Origin: Pirellulaceae bacterium | GTDB taxonomy: Bacteria; Planctomycetota; Planctomycetia; Pirellulales; Pirellulaceae | Direction: 5' to 3' | DNA length: 64,000 nt | Assembly (NCBI GenBank): GCA_028280445.1 | Contig: JANQLU010000098.1 | Coordinates: 1 to 64,000, forward strand | In this document: one piece after another, positions 55,401 through 63,598 of the stretch | How positions within the stretch are numbered: position 1 is the stretch's first letter | How the letters are laid out: every line of letters starts with the position of its first letter | Translations under genes and position numbers: made by a program | Notes under the pieces: generated by a model | Told to the model about the DNA's origin: nothing | The model's database searches: none | What the model saw: only the letters and a program-made list of their open reading frames with translations

Positions 55401-56562
55401 CGTGACTGGCCTTCCGCTTGGCTAAATCGGCTTGAGATTGAACACGTTGAATTTCCGCATTCTCATGAAACTCGACAAACTGAAAATCGAATGGCAAATC
55501 ATCGTGGGATATTTTGCCCAGATGGCGGAAGAACCGTTTAGGAAAAACAACGCCTTCTTCGAAATCTTCGACATCCGCGTCGTAAACCACGAATTCGCAA
55601 GCTCGAACATCGGTTGCCACGCCGCTGGTGTCACCTTCATACAACGACATACGTTGTTCGACATTGGTCAGTGAAACAAAAATCTCATTGAGCAACAGCA
55701 TGCAGATTCCGGCGTGTAGCAGGACAACACCGCCACGTTTGCCAAATATCATCATCGAACCGATCAACAGCAGTAGTCCGGCGATCGTGCCTTGAAACAA
55801 CTGCCACAGAATTCGCATTCCCGATTCGCCGAACATCGATTGGCCTTTGAACAACAGATAAATCAGCGAACCGAATATCGCGCAGGCGACCCCCGATAAA
55901 ACCACTTTTTCTGTCGTCCCTTTTTGACCGACGCCAAACGCATAAAACAGAACGCCGCCGCCCAAAATGGCCAAGCCAACGTGGAGAAAAACCCACATCG
56001 TTGTTGCATCCAGCGGCAGCTTTCCTTGTATTTCACTTTTACTTTGACTGAAAAATACGATCAGACCCGTGACCAACAATCCGAACAGCAACACCGCCAA
56101 ACCGACCAACAATTGTGTCGATTTCGCGCGCACCTTGAATCGAGTCAAATGCGCCGCGGTCAGATTGACGATGAGCAACAAGATGACGGTAAAACCGCTT
56201 GGCAACCACAGTCCCGGCAAAACCTTACAAACCGATTTCCCAAACTCGCGCATCGACGAACCCTCGGTTGGCTTCCAGGCTGGAGGCACAAAATGATCGA
56301 GGTTCATGTAAACAAAAAAATGCGGCTCAAAACCGTTTTCTGTGTATTCACCAAAATGCGTTCGTTTCAGATCCCAGATTCCGGTGTAACACTGTTCGAG
56401 TGTGGCGACTAAAACCATGAAAGTCGACAATCCCAACAGGAACACCGTAAATTTAAGTGATGCGAGTGAGCGCACCACGATCATCGGATCAAATCCTGTC
56501 GAGTTCTTGCGGATCACCTGTTCTCCGGTATTCGAATCAACCCTGGTTGCTTCGCTGGACAT
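52465..56562 (-). CDS. Fused cytochrome c synthase CcsBA (ResB-CcsA) with large middle region
   Basis: The protein attaches haem to periplasmic cytochromes c. The N-terminal ResB/CcsB part holds helices such as FTVFLLGLSTFMVLVATLEQ and a periplasmic region rich in strands. The C-terminal CcsA part holds the WWD haem-handling motif, LWADDSWGRFWGWDPKENGA, and conserved His residues such as in WLATHVVTISMGYGATFLAG. Fused CcsBA proteins usually have about 900-1000 residues; this one has 1365 because of a charged middle region (roughly residues 610-1090) that includes SGGRVMPIDTLARNTLRKLS. It is needed for the cytochromes encoded elsewhere in this window. Confidence 0.9.
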   Translation of the reverse strand: MSSEATRVDSNTGEQVIRKNSTGFDPMIVVRSLASLKFTVFLLGLSTFMVLVATLEQCYTGIWDLKRTHFGEYTENGFEPHFFVYMNLDHFVPPAWKPTEGSSMREFGKSVCKVLPGLWLPSGFTVILLLIVNLTAAHLTRFKVRAKSTQLLVGLAVLLFGLLVTGLIVFFSQSKSEIQGKLPLDATTMWVFLHVGLAILGGGVLFYAFGVGQKGTTEKVVLSGVACAIFGSLIYLLFKGQSMFGESGMRILWQLFQGTIAGLLLLIGSMMIFGKRGGVVLLHAGICMLLLNEIFVSLTNVEQRMSLYEGDTSGVATDVRACEFVVYDADVEDFEEGVVFPKRFFRHLGKISHDDLPFDFQFVEFHENAEIQRVQSQADLAKRKASHGIGLGRYLIPMEKSSGASTQQTVDMPCGYVQFFSKQNPDESYGIHLVGEQAFRIGLVDTITVDGKTYNFALRLKRIEKPYKIKLIDVVKENYPGTETPKYYASTFELHDLKLDKKIQQKVEMNDPLRYGNDTIYQSGYQQLRIDGQKYEVSTFQIVKNEGWMIPYMCCMFVVIGMILQIWIVFQRHIFKFIQQQQSTETKEEIVEAVLEKSKKKKPSRKDVPPRSKDHALEPDLLEPTTTGNWLSESSKYWVPTIGIATALICGLISIRPFLVGTDKNGYDMKRFGQIPVTSGGRVMPIDTLARNTLRKLSRKEAPHRPNRKSPRVSATQWYADLLFKKEGWDRHRVIRIDDPRIRHALKLPKRKRSTYTVAELSAAESEFRALVARLGSVDDESESDGGKSYSYDEVFKKRLKDLRRQREIIVDLSVTGGEVSIDERTPDLNLDSIVGLTDAFKQMIEPEDRSRKRNDLVNLIGWEGDADKSWTLRVLVDFYLWFQHYGEQDGTKDSIKMAETIVDKHYFEPLFPQLVRHKIKQELIAFQSQEEPGKSLAEIEAFISDALDEMPRDKYNTLAERYAATVRLQMLQKRPEKISRVASAIETLDELLTDVDMDVAIESSKRLAAMGKAYRDGDAAEFNRIVDEHLQAVADAKPVGYRKGRMYVEWYANNSQPFNASFLVYIFAFLFALGSWIFLSRSAQKLSFWFLCIGVAMQTFGLILRMYVSGRPPVTNLYSAALFVGWSAVIGSLSLELKYRIGMGNLVGAFGGLAMLFIAGNFKNQGDTIGVLQAVLDTQFWLATHVVTISMGYGATFLAGFLGVLYILTGVFSPRLDKKTAKHLADQIHLVTCVALLLSFFGTVLGGLWADDSWGRFWGWDPKENGALMIVLWNAVVLHARWGGVVRQRGLAALAIIGTIVVTWSFYGVNELEVGLHQYGRTEGTLKKLLIFWGIQLGICALAMLKLKYWWSGRATDLAGNTND

Positions 56563-56576
56563 AAAAATTACCGTCG

Positions 56577-57686
56577 CTATTTGACTTTGATTGAATTCAA
56601 AAACGTGTCCAAATCACTCATCGACGCTTTGACCGTTTCAGTTTCGCCTTTCATTTTGACAAACCATGTAAAGTTTTGTTTGGCGAACATGACACCGACG
56701 ATGGATTCCGGTTTTTCAGAATTCGTTGAATTTAACAAGATCTGTTGGGCATCGACGCCATCTATTTGAATGCGCTTGGTTTGCTGTTTGATTTCATCTT
56801 CCGTCAACTTCCCAGCAGTAATGTCAGTAACCCATTGCTTAACGTTGGTATTCCAGTCATTAAGTTCTGGCGGCATGCGTGTGGCTGAAATCGCGATTTG
56901 TTCAGCGGCGTCTTTTTTAAACAATCGCACCAACACGACAGGTGCATCCTGTTCCTGTTGCCATCCGTCTGGAATATCAAACGTAAATTCTGGAATTTCA
57001 GTATCTTGTTTTTTATTGGGAGTTGTTTTTTTCCCATGCCCGGCCGGCATTTTTCCAGCACCGCCCATGAACGGCGCTCCCATTCCTCCAGATCCACCCG
57101 AGCCAGAATGATCAAACAAAATCATTTTGCCATCGGCATATTCGGTTTTGACATATTGACTCTGAGCATCCTGCCGAGCGATCGGTGGTAATCCCAATTG
57201 TCCTCGCCAACGTGTGGCGTTTTGAAATAAATCTTGTTGGCCCCCGAGACGAGATATTTTTAACAACAGCGGTGGATCCTCGCTATTGATTTGAAAATTG
57301 GCGTAACCGCCAGCGGACGCAGCCATTCGAGAAACGGCCTTCATCTTCCAGCCTTCTGGAGTTTCCCATTTGGGAACCGCGTTTTCGATCCGCACACTGG
57401 CCAGAAATTCGCGCCACTGTTTTTCAGTCGCGGTCACTTGAGATTTTGGGCCGTGAACTTTAAAAAACCAGCAATCCTGGGCTGCTTGAACCAATCCCAC
57501 CACCATCCGTGATTCGACCGGTTTTTTTTCTGGAGTTGCCTGAGTCATTTTCTCCAGAAAATCACTTTTGTCTTTTCGGATTTTGTATTTCGCAATCTGC
57601 TCTTTGGGACCACAGCCACCGCTGCAGAGCGCCAATGAACCGATCAAAATACACAACACGACAACGGACGATTGTTGGATGGACAT
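56577..57686 (-). CDS. Hypothetical lipoprotein upstream of ccsBA
   Basis: The signal peptide ends in a lipobox (SLALCSGGC). Two related beta/alpha regions follow, each with a W-rich start (VPKWETPEGWKMKAVSRMAA and FDIPDGWQQEQDAPVVLVRL), separated by a Gly/Met/Pro-rich linker. No catalytic motif. Length 369. It starts 101 bases downstream of fahA and ends 14 bases before ccsBA, so it is in one operon with ccsBA and may support cytochrome maturation, an inference from position only. Confidence 0.7.
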   Translation of the reverse strand: MSIQQSSVVVLCILIGSLALCSGGCGPKEQIAKYKIRKDKSDFLEKMTQATPEKKPVESRMVVGLVQAAQDCWFFKVHGPKSQVTATEKQWREFLASVRIENAVPKWETPEGWKMKAVSRMAASAGGYANFQINSEDPPLLLKISRLGGQQDLFQNATRWRGQLGLPPIARQDAQSQYVKTEYADGKMILFDHSGSGGSGGMGAPFMGGAGKMPAGHGKKTTPNKKQDTEIPEFTFDIPDGWQQEQDAPVVLVRLFKKDAAEQIAISATRMPPELNDWNTNVKQWVTDITAGKLTEDEIKQQTKRIQIDGVDAQQILLNSTNSEKPESIVGVMFAKQNFTWFVKMKGETETVKASMSDLDTFLNSIKVK

Positions 57687-57787
57687 GCGACGAAAAACCG
57701 GACAAATTCGAGAAAATTCCAGTCTGAATTATACGAGTTAGGATTCGAAAAGTCGCTGTGACTTTTTGTCGCATCCAATACAAATGC

Positions 57788-59116
57788 TCAATATAAAGCT
57801 GGCAAAATCGTCCCTTCGCAACGGCCAAATCCGATTCTCCGGTGCCCCGACCGCTCGCAAAACCCTTCCATGACAACACGATCGCCATCGGCCAAAAATC
57901 GACGCTCCTCCCCCGTTGGAAGTTGAATCGGCGTTCGTTGCGTTCCCGGCACTGGGTTACCAATCTCACCGTCCCAAGTCAGCTCCAGCAAACAACCGCG
58001 CGAGCCGCGACTCTGCCCGCTGACGGTTCCGCTAGCCATCATGTCGCCCGGTGCCAAATTGCAACCGTTGACCGAATGGTGCGTCACCATTTGAGCTGGA
58101 GTCCAGTACATATTCAGAAAACTGCCGCGGCTCAATTCCGTGGGGCCAATGTTGTCTGCGCGCATTTGTTCGGATTGAATCGAAACGACTAAATTCAAAT
58201 CGATCAGGCCGCCAGCCGTGTTTGCATCGCTGCTCAAATACGGCAATGGTTGCGGATCGTCGTTGGGCCGCACCATGGCAGGCGAACGAAATGGAGCAAG
58301 TGCTTCCGTAGTCACGATCCACGGCGAAATCGTGGTGGCAAAAGATTTGGCGAGAAACGGTCCGAGGGGTTGATATTCCCATTTTTGAATATCGCGCGCC
58401 GACCAGTCATTCACCAGACAATATCCGAAAATATGGTCGTCGGCATCATCGATCGAAATTTGCGAACCGAGTTCATTACCTTGCGAAACAAAAAAACCGA
58501 CTTCAAGTTCATAATCCAACAATTTGCAAGGTCCAAAATTTGGATTTCCACCTTCGGCATCCGGTGACAATTGGCCATGAGGCCGCCGCACGTCAGCGCC
58601 GCTCATCACGATACTCGACGCGCGCCCATGGTACCCGATGGGCACATGTTTGTAGTTTGGCAACAGCGGGTTGTTGGGCCGAAACATGCTCCCAACATTC
58701 GTCGCGTGATAGACCGAAGCATAAAAATCGGTGTAGTCACCGATCGAACATGGCAAAACAAACTGCACGTCAGTTTGCCGCAACAGCGCCGCGTTTCGTA
58801 ACGCATCGTTGCCCTGTAATTCGTCATTGCCATCACTGAGCAATTCACTGATGCGCTGGCGAAAGGCCAGACGGTCGGCAGGTGACCAACCCATCATCGT
58901 TTTCAGATTATCGCTGGTTACCGCAGCATGAAATTTGGAATCCAACAGGGTGACGATTTCGGCAACGCTGAGTACCCAATCCCCGATACCGACACCAATT
59001 TTTGATTCTCCGCCTTGCACGAAACAACAAAATGGCAAATTCTGAATCGGGAAATCCGCATGCTCATTGGCACCGTCGACCCAACTACTGAGATTGACGT
59101 CATGGGTTTGGTCCAT
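57788..59116 (-). CDS. fahA: Fumarylacetoacetase
   Basis: It cleaves fumarylacetoacetate to fumarate and acetoacetate, the last step of tyrosine and homogentisate breakdown. Seen: DYTDFYASVYHATNVGSMFR (metal Asp and catalytic His), GYHGRASSIVMSGADVRRPH, ELEVGFFVSQGNELGS and NDWSARDIQKWEYQPLGPFL with the acidic metal ligands. ATG 59116 with an upstream GGAAG gives 442 residues; longer frames would overlap the previous gene. It is in an operon with the gene at 59134. Confidence 0.93.
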   Translation of the reverse strand: MDQTHDVNLSSWVDGANEHADFPIQNLPFCCFVQGGESKIGVGIGDWVLSVAEIVTLLDSKFHAAVTSDNLKTMMGWSPADRLAFRQRISELLSDGNDELQGNDALRNAALLRQTDVQFVLPCSIGDYTDFYASVYHATNVGSMFRPNNPLLPNYKHVPIGYHGRASSIVMSGADVRRPHGQLSPDAEGGNPNFGPCKLLDYELEVGFFVSQGNELGSQISIDDADDHIFGYCLVNDWSARDIQKWEYQPLGPFLAKSFATTISPWIVTTEALAPFRSPAMVRPNDDPQPLPYLSSDANTAGGLIDLNLVVSIQSEQMRADNIGPTELSRGSFLNMYWTPAQMVTHHSVNGCNLAPGDMMASGTVSGQSRGSRGCLLELTWDGEIGNPVPGTQRTPIQLPTGEERRFLADGDRVVMEGFCERSGHRRIGFGRCEGTILPALY

Positions 59117-59133
59117 CGACACTTCCACTCCTA

Positions 59134-60087
59134 TCAATTGATAACTTCTGCAAAAGCGGAGCCAAAGCCGAGCTCCTGCAAATCTTGAACGGGTTCTACA
59201 AACGAACAACTGCCAAACGACACGGCTTTCGATTCACGAACATCTCGAATTGTCTGCTCACCAACAACCCGGCAAACACCGTCGCTGTCAGTCCAAACGA
59301 CCTGCGCCGCGTCAAACTGAAACCGTTCTGCACTGGGCGTTGCGAGGATTTCCGAAATCTGCTCCACCGTCAATTGGTGCTCCCAAGCAAAACAGACAGC
59401 TAAAAATACGTTGACAAATCCATGCATCGTCGCGCGTTCAGAATCTGGTTCGTAAGTCAGATCGAACTCGTCGCGAATCGGATGATGCAATCCGGCCGTT
59501 GCTTTGAGTCCCACGCCTGCAGCCACACTGCGATTAATAAAGGTCGCGACTTGTGCCACTGATGGAATCATTTCTGGTTTGACGCCGCCTGTTCTGATTT
59601 TTGCGTACAAACCGGAATAGGCGGCCAAATGCGTCAGCAATTTCATCGGGTCATCAACGTGTGGCAACTCCACAAACACTTTTATGTTTTTATCGAAGGC
59701 TGTTGCGATCGAGTCGATTTCTTCGACCGTGCTGGCCTTGGTTTCAATCGCATCAACAACCGCCAACCCCCGTCCGGCTTGCTCAAATTTCTGATTCAAT
59801 TCCTGAATCGCCGCTTTGGCAGCCTGAAAAGCATCCGCGTCGCCGGGCGACGGAACGAGCGCACTGATTGGCCAAGGGTCGCCATCGGTGGGTAGAAAAT
59901 CAGCAGCCGCCTGACTGAAATCGCCGAGCCGAGATGCGGGCACAACCAATCGAGCCAACATCCAACGCTGTGACGATTGATGGTATTCGCAATAGTTTCT
60001 GACCACGGTATCCATATCGAGACCCGCTGGCGGAAACAATCCGGCATAGTCCACGATTCCATTGAGTAGTGAAACCAGCGCCGACAT
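59134..60087 (-). CDS. Conserved TIM-barrel-like protein of the fumarylacetoacetase operon
   Basis: ATG 60087, with GGGAG upstream, gives 317 residues (MSALVSLLNGIVDYAGLFPP). Conserved-looking segments are DYAGLFPPAGLDM, VFVELPH, YAKIRTGGVKPEMIPS and GVGLKATAGLHHPIRDEFDL; the last two place Lys residues on likely barrel strands 6 and 7. No family name comes to mind, and its reaction is unknown. It is 18 bases upstream of fahA, so a side role in aromatic catabolism is likely, but that is inference. Confidence 0.7.
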   Translation of the reverse strand: MSALVSLLNGIVDYAGLFPPAGLDMDTVVRNYCEYHQSSQRWMLARLVVPASRLGDFSQAAADFLPTDGDPWPISALVPSPGDADAFQAAKAAIQELNQKFEQAGRGLAVVDAIETKASTVEEIDSIATAFDKNIKVFVELPHVDDPMKLLTHLAAYSGLYAKIRTGGVKPEMIPSVAQVATFINRSVAAGVGLKATAGLHHPIRDEFDLTYEPDSERATMHGFVNVFLAVCFAWEHQLTVEQISEILATPSAERFQFDAAQVVWTDSDGVCRVVGEQTIRDVRESKAVSFGSCSFVEPVQDLQELGFGSAFAEVIN

Positions 60088-60194
60088 CCGTAAACTCCCT
60101 GAAGCAAAACAAAAAGACGTCCAAGTATCAAATCGTATCGACACTGTTTCATTACTTCAATGAGACACCGCCATTGGACCTGCTGGCATTCGCA

Positions 60195-60223
60195 CAAAAA
60201 AAGCCCGGTTTGTACCGGGCTTG
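60195..60223 (-). terminator. Rho-independent terminator of the acidic membrane protein gene
   Basis: On the minus strand AAGCCCGGTACAAACCGGGCTT forms a 9-base stem with a 4-base loop and is followed by a run of T. It lies 45 bases after the stop at 60268 and before the start at 60087. Confidence 0.88.
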
Positions 60224-60267
60224 AAAATGATTTGTCTTGTTGTCAGTCACAACCGGACAAGTCGCAA

Positions 60268-61518
60268 CTATTTTGAGCCGTCCATTCCCAATGCATTTGA
60301 GAAGAAATCGAGAACCGTCGAACTCAATTGAGTACCTTCGGGTTGCCACATCAAACGGACAACATCAACGGCAATCAATAATCCGAGCAGGCACAGCACG
60401 GCAACCATCATCAACGACAAAATTTGCCAGATGGAATAAGGCGCTTCGGGAATGGCGGGAACCATCATGCCGTCCCCAGCAGCAACTTGTGGCTGGAAAT
60501 CGGGCTCATCGGCCGGCAACATCACAGGTTGCTCAACGACTTCGCTATCCTGCAACACAGCACCCGATGAATCGTCGGCATAGATTTCCGAATCTTCCAG
60601 AGCAATCACCTGCGAACCAGATGATTCGTCTTCGATCGCATCCTCCAATGGAGTCAGGTTGAAATCGTCGTCAGCAGCCAACTGCGTTGCCATGTCCGGA
60701 TCAGCCGCTTCTTCTAAAGTGATCATTTCATCGTCTTCTGGCAATTCCAGCGAATCGATGTCTGATCCACCTAGCTCCAGAGGCTCCTCTTCCAACGAAA
60801 TGCCGCTGTCATTGGGGCTCAGGTTGATACCACTATCATTACCTGCCATGACCACTTCGCTGCTGGAATCACTGTCATCCAAAACCAGGTCGCTGTCGTC
60901 GAGATCGCTCCCCAATTCTACGCTGTCTTCGAAACTGTCAGATAGTTCGAGTTCGTCTTCAAATAAATCGTCTTCGGCCAAACCAGGCTCCTCACTCAAT
61001 TTTCCGGTATCTGATGCGCTTTTTGATTCTGGGGGATCATCGAGCAGATTTCCGCTCTCTTCGGCTAAACGCAGATCGCTTTCCATGGCGCGTGCCAGAT
61101 CACTTTCGCCAAATCGCAATTCGCTCTCTTGCTCCGATTCGTCCAGTGACAAATCTCGTGAATCATCAATCGCAAATTCTTCTTCCGAGTCGTCCTCGAG
61201 AATCAAATCGACTGAGTCATCAGCCAACTCGATGGAATCACTACCAACTTCGTCTGAACTAATTTCAGCCGACGAATCTTCGAGGGCGATGTCTTCGTCA
61301 CTCAACGAAAAATCGAGATCGTCATCTGCGACTCCGGCCGAACCGCCTAACGAAACGCCCATCTCACCAGCAACACGTTCCAATTCTTGTTGCTTGAATT
61401 TCCAATTGGCACCGTCACGATACCCAAAGATCTCGCTCTTTTCTCGCATCTCAGTCAGTTTCTCGACCGAAACACCCAGCATTTGTGCGGCTTCTTCGAG
61501 TGGAATTAGATTTGCCAT
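60268..61518 (-). CDS. Acidic membrane protein with excisionase-like HTH
   Basis: The N-terminal 50 residues resemble an excisionase/MerR-type helix-turn-helix (LIPLEEAAQMLGVSVEKLTE, GYRDGANWKFKQQELERVAG). Next come about 280 highly acidic, Ser-rich residues with repeated LSDED, LEDSS, DSDLVLDDSDSSS units, likely disordered. The end has a membrane helix (WQILSLMMVAVLCLLGLLIAVDVV). This arrangement is known from planctomycete proteins but has no assigned role. A DNA-binding head on a membrane-bound acidic tether is a possible reading. Confidence 0.72.
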   Translation of the reverse strand: MANLIPLEEAAQMLGVSVEKLTEMREKSEIFGYRDGANWKFKQQELERVAGEMGVSLGGSAGVADDDLDFSLSDEDIALEDSSAEISSDEVGSDSIELADDSVDLILEDDSEEEFAIDDSRDLSLDESEQESELRFGESDLARAMESDLRLAEESGNLLDDPPESKSASDTGKLSEEPGLAEDDLFEDELELSDSFEDSVELGSDLDDSDLVLDDSDSSSEVVMAGNDSGINLSPNDSGISLEEEPLELGGSDIDSLELPEDDEMITLEEAADPDMATQLAADDDFNLTPLEDAIEDESSGSQVIALEDSEIYADDSSGAVLQDSEVVEQPVMLPADEPDFQPQVAAGDGMMVPAIPEAPYSIWQILSLMMVAVLCLLGLLIAVDVVRLMWQPEGTQLSSTVLDFFSNALGMDGSK

Positions 61519-62010
61519 CAGGTGGCTCCGTCAAAGGTAAGCTAAAAAGCGGTAGTTTGTGTCTATTTCAAGTGTCAAGCCGAGGCAGGATTCCGAAAAA
61601 TCGAGACCGCCAACCCCATGGTTCAATTCTAAAAGCCGATAATGGCGATGCAAGAGTTTGATATTGCCTAAGTTCTTTATTTTTAGGCCTTTTACACGAT
61701 AAATCGTTGGTAACCGAAATTTCGGAGGCGCAGCTGTGGGCAGAACCTGGAAAACAGCCTCAAAACCGGCAAATTCGGACCAACGGCACATTTTCCGCAG
61801 AAATCGGGAGGGCGAGGCTCCCGCCGAGCCGCGGGGAGTTGTCGACGCGCTGGGGCGACCGGTTCGATTGTGCAAAACCACTTGCTGGAGCGTCGTGCTC
61901 GCAATACACGCGGAGTCCATGAAGTGGATCTTGCATTAAACAAAAATCATAACCCGAAACGTGAGTGAGGGACGACGATTTATCGCGCATCGTTAGTTGT
62001 GGTCCCTCGC
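61519..62010. other. Gap with repeat remnants
   Basis: It holds a half type A unit (61871-61900) and the left half of a type C unit (61947-62029). No gene is supported. Confidence 0.6.
61871..61900. repeat. Type A repeat, half copy
   Basis: TGCAAAACCACTTGCTGGAG then CGTCGTGCTC matches only the right arm of the type A palindrome; the left arm is missing. Confidence 0.65.
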
Positions 62011-62029
62011 TCACGCTTCGGGTTGCGAT
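61947..62029. repeat. Type C palindromic repeat, copy 3
   Basis: TCATAACCCGAAACGTGAGT on the left and GGTCCCTCGCTCACGCTTCG on the right. The right arm covers the stop and last codons of the DUF418 gene. Confidence 0.82.
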
Positions 62030-63345
62030 TTCGTTTCACTCCGCGACTCGCGCCAGATCGGCTGGATTTTCCAATACGACAAACTCCGCCAAATCCACTC
62101 CATGGGACCGTATTGGAAAAATCGCATCCAGACGGGAGACAGCAGCAATTGAAAAATCCAAATACAAATAGCAATCAACAATTGCTGAGATCGTTCGACC
62201 GAACCAAACCAGCCGAGTCCAAATCCATAAAACAACGTGATACAAATCATGGTTTGCATCAAATAATTAGTCAGCGCCATTTGGCCGACGGCAGCGAACA
62301 TCGTCCTCAACCAGGAAAACACTCCACTACGGACCAACAGCGCGATGATTGAGATATAAGCCAACGTTACCATCGGCGCGCACCAATAATTACATTGCGA
62401 TCCGTAGAACATCGAGTACATCGCATCCCAATTCACGGCGAAATTCTTGCGAATCTCCAATCCAATCAATGGGAACGCCACGACCAAGGCCAAACCGATC
62501 ATCGCCAGATACAACTTGATCGGTGATTTGCCTGTGATAAATCCTGTTTTATAAAGGCCCATTCCAATCAGCATCAAACCGGATGTTCGCCAAAACACCC
62601 ATAGCGGCAACAAGAATAGCTGAAAGAACAACGCGGTTTTGTTTCGGTACGGAATTTGATCGACCCAACTGCCACGATAAGCATCAATTTCCGCTTGAAC
62701 TGCGTCGTCGTCCGGTTTCCAATCCGCAACAAAATCCTCCAGAACCACGGGATCCCAAAACTGTGTTGACCACCCGGAGAAAAAATAAAACATCGATGCG
62801 ACCGACATCAGCAAACCACCAATGATAAACAACCACATCGGTGACAGCCGCTTGGCTCCATACACAATCATTCCAGAAACGGCATATGCGAATAGAATAT
62901 CGCCGTACCAAAGCAAATGCGCGTGCAACAGACCGATCAGCATCAGCCAGAACATTCGCCGATAGTGCACCAGCCAGGTTCGCGCACCTTTGGCCTCGGC
63001 TCGTTCATACATCAACACAATGCCTGAGCCGAATAACATGGCAAACATCGACCAGAATTTCTGCTCGCAAAACAATTGTGTGACCAGATAGACAAAAAAA
63101 TTGAATCCTTCGAGATCACCATAGGCGGTCGGATTGTTGTACGCCGCCCCAATCATGGAAAACACTTTCATGTTGGGCAGCAAGATTCCTAGAATTGCAA
63201 ACCCCCGCAACACGTCCAACAATTGCACGCGCTGCGATTTACCCGTGGGTTCCAATTTGCTGGCCACCGCACCTGACGAAATGACCGGCGGTTGAACCAC
63301 CGGAGGTAAATCATCTGGTTGTTCCGATTGGTTTTCCGTATTCAT
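62011..63345 (-). CDS. DUF418 family membrane protein
   Basis: A cytoplasmic Pro-rich start is followed by about ten helices with RVQLLDVLRGFAILGILLPN and, near the end, AAVGQMALTNYLMQTMICIT and MEWIWRSLSYWK. These are DUF418/YeiB family marks. Function unknown, perhaps transport or modification of a surface molecule. The last nine residues (ETKSQPEA and stop) are encoded by the right arm of a type C repeat, so the C terminus is probably of recent repeat origin. Length 444. Confidence 0.85.
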   Translation of the reverse strand: MNTENQSEQPDDLPPVVQPPVISSGAVASKLEPTGKSQRVQLLDVLRGFAILGILLPNMKVFSMIGAAYNNPTAYGDLEGFNFFVYLVTQLFCEQKFWSMFAMLFGSGIVLMYERAEAKGARTWLVHYRRMFWLMLIGLLHAHLLWYGDILFAYAVSGMIVYGAKRLSPMWLFIIGGLLMSVASMFYFFSGWSTQFWDPVVLEDFVADWKPDDDAVQAEIDAYRGSWVDQIPYRNKTALFFQLFLLPLWVFWRTSGLMLIGMGLYKTGFITGKSPIKLYLAMIGLALVVAFPLIGLEIRKNFAVNWDAMYSMFYGSQCNYWCAPMVTLAYISIIALLVRSGVFSWLRTMFAAVGQMALTNYLMQTMICITLFYGFGLGWFGSVERSQQLLIAICIWIFQLLLSPVWMRFFQYGPMEWIWRSLSYWKIQPIWRESRSETKSQPEA

Positions 63346-63425
63346 CCGATTTCGATCTTAGCTGAAATTACAACCCGAGTGTCAGTGAATTTGATGTTCT
63401 GAATTCATCATTTGCAACCGGTACA

Positions 63426-63480
63426 AGCACGACGCGCCAGCGAGTGATTCGACAGCGCAAAACCACTCGCAAGGTTAGTG
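63426..63480. repeat. Type A palindromic repeat, copy 4, damaged
   Basis: AGCACGACGCGCCAGCGAGT opens the unit, but the right arm breaks off after AACCACTCGC. Adjacent to the type B copy. Confidence 0.7.
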
Positions 63481-63490
63481 CTGCCTAATC

Positions 63491-63590
63491 GTGAGCGGCA
63501 AGGCGCTAGCCGCCGGTAAACCCTCTGCCACCGGCGGCTAGCGCCTTGCCGCTCACATTTAATCAACGTGACTTGGCACCTCGCCGCTCA
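63491..63590. repeat. Type B palindromic repeat, copy 2
   Basis: Perfect 27-base arms at 63491-63517 and 63530-63556 with a 12-base loop. The flank after it (CATTTAATCAACGTGACTTG) is the reverse complement of the flank before copy 1, with a few changes, so the unit is about 100 bases long. Confidence 0.9.
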
Positions 63591-63598
63591 GTTCAAAT

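Noticed and set aside
60659..61540. A Ser-rich 293-codon plus-strand frame
   Set aside because: It is the complement of the acidic repeat-rich protein; Ser codons mirror Asp/Glu codons.
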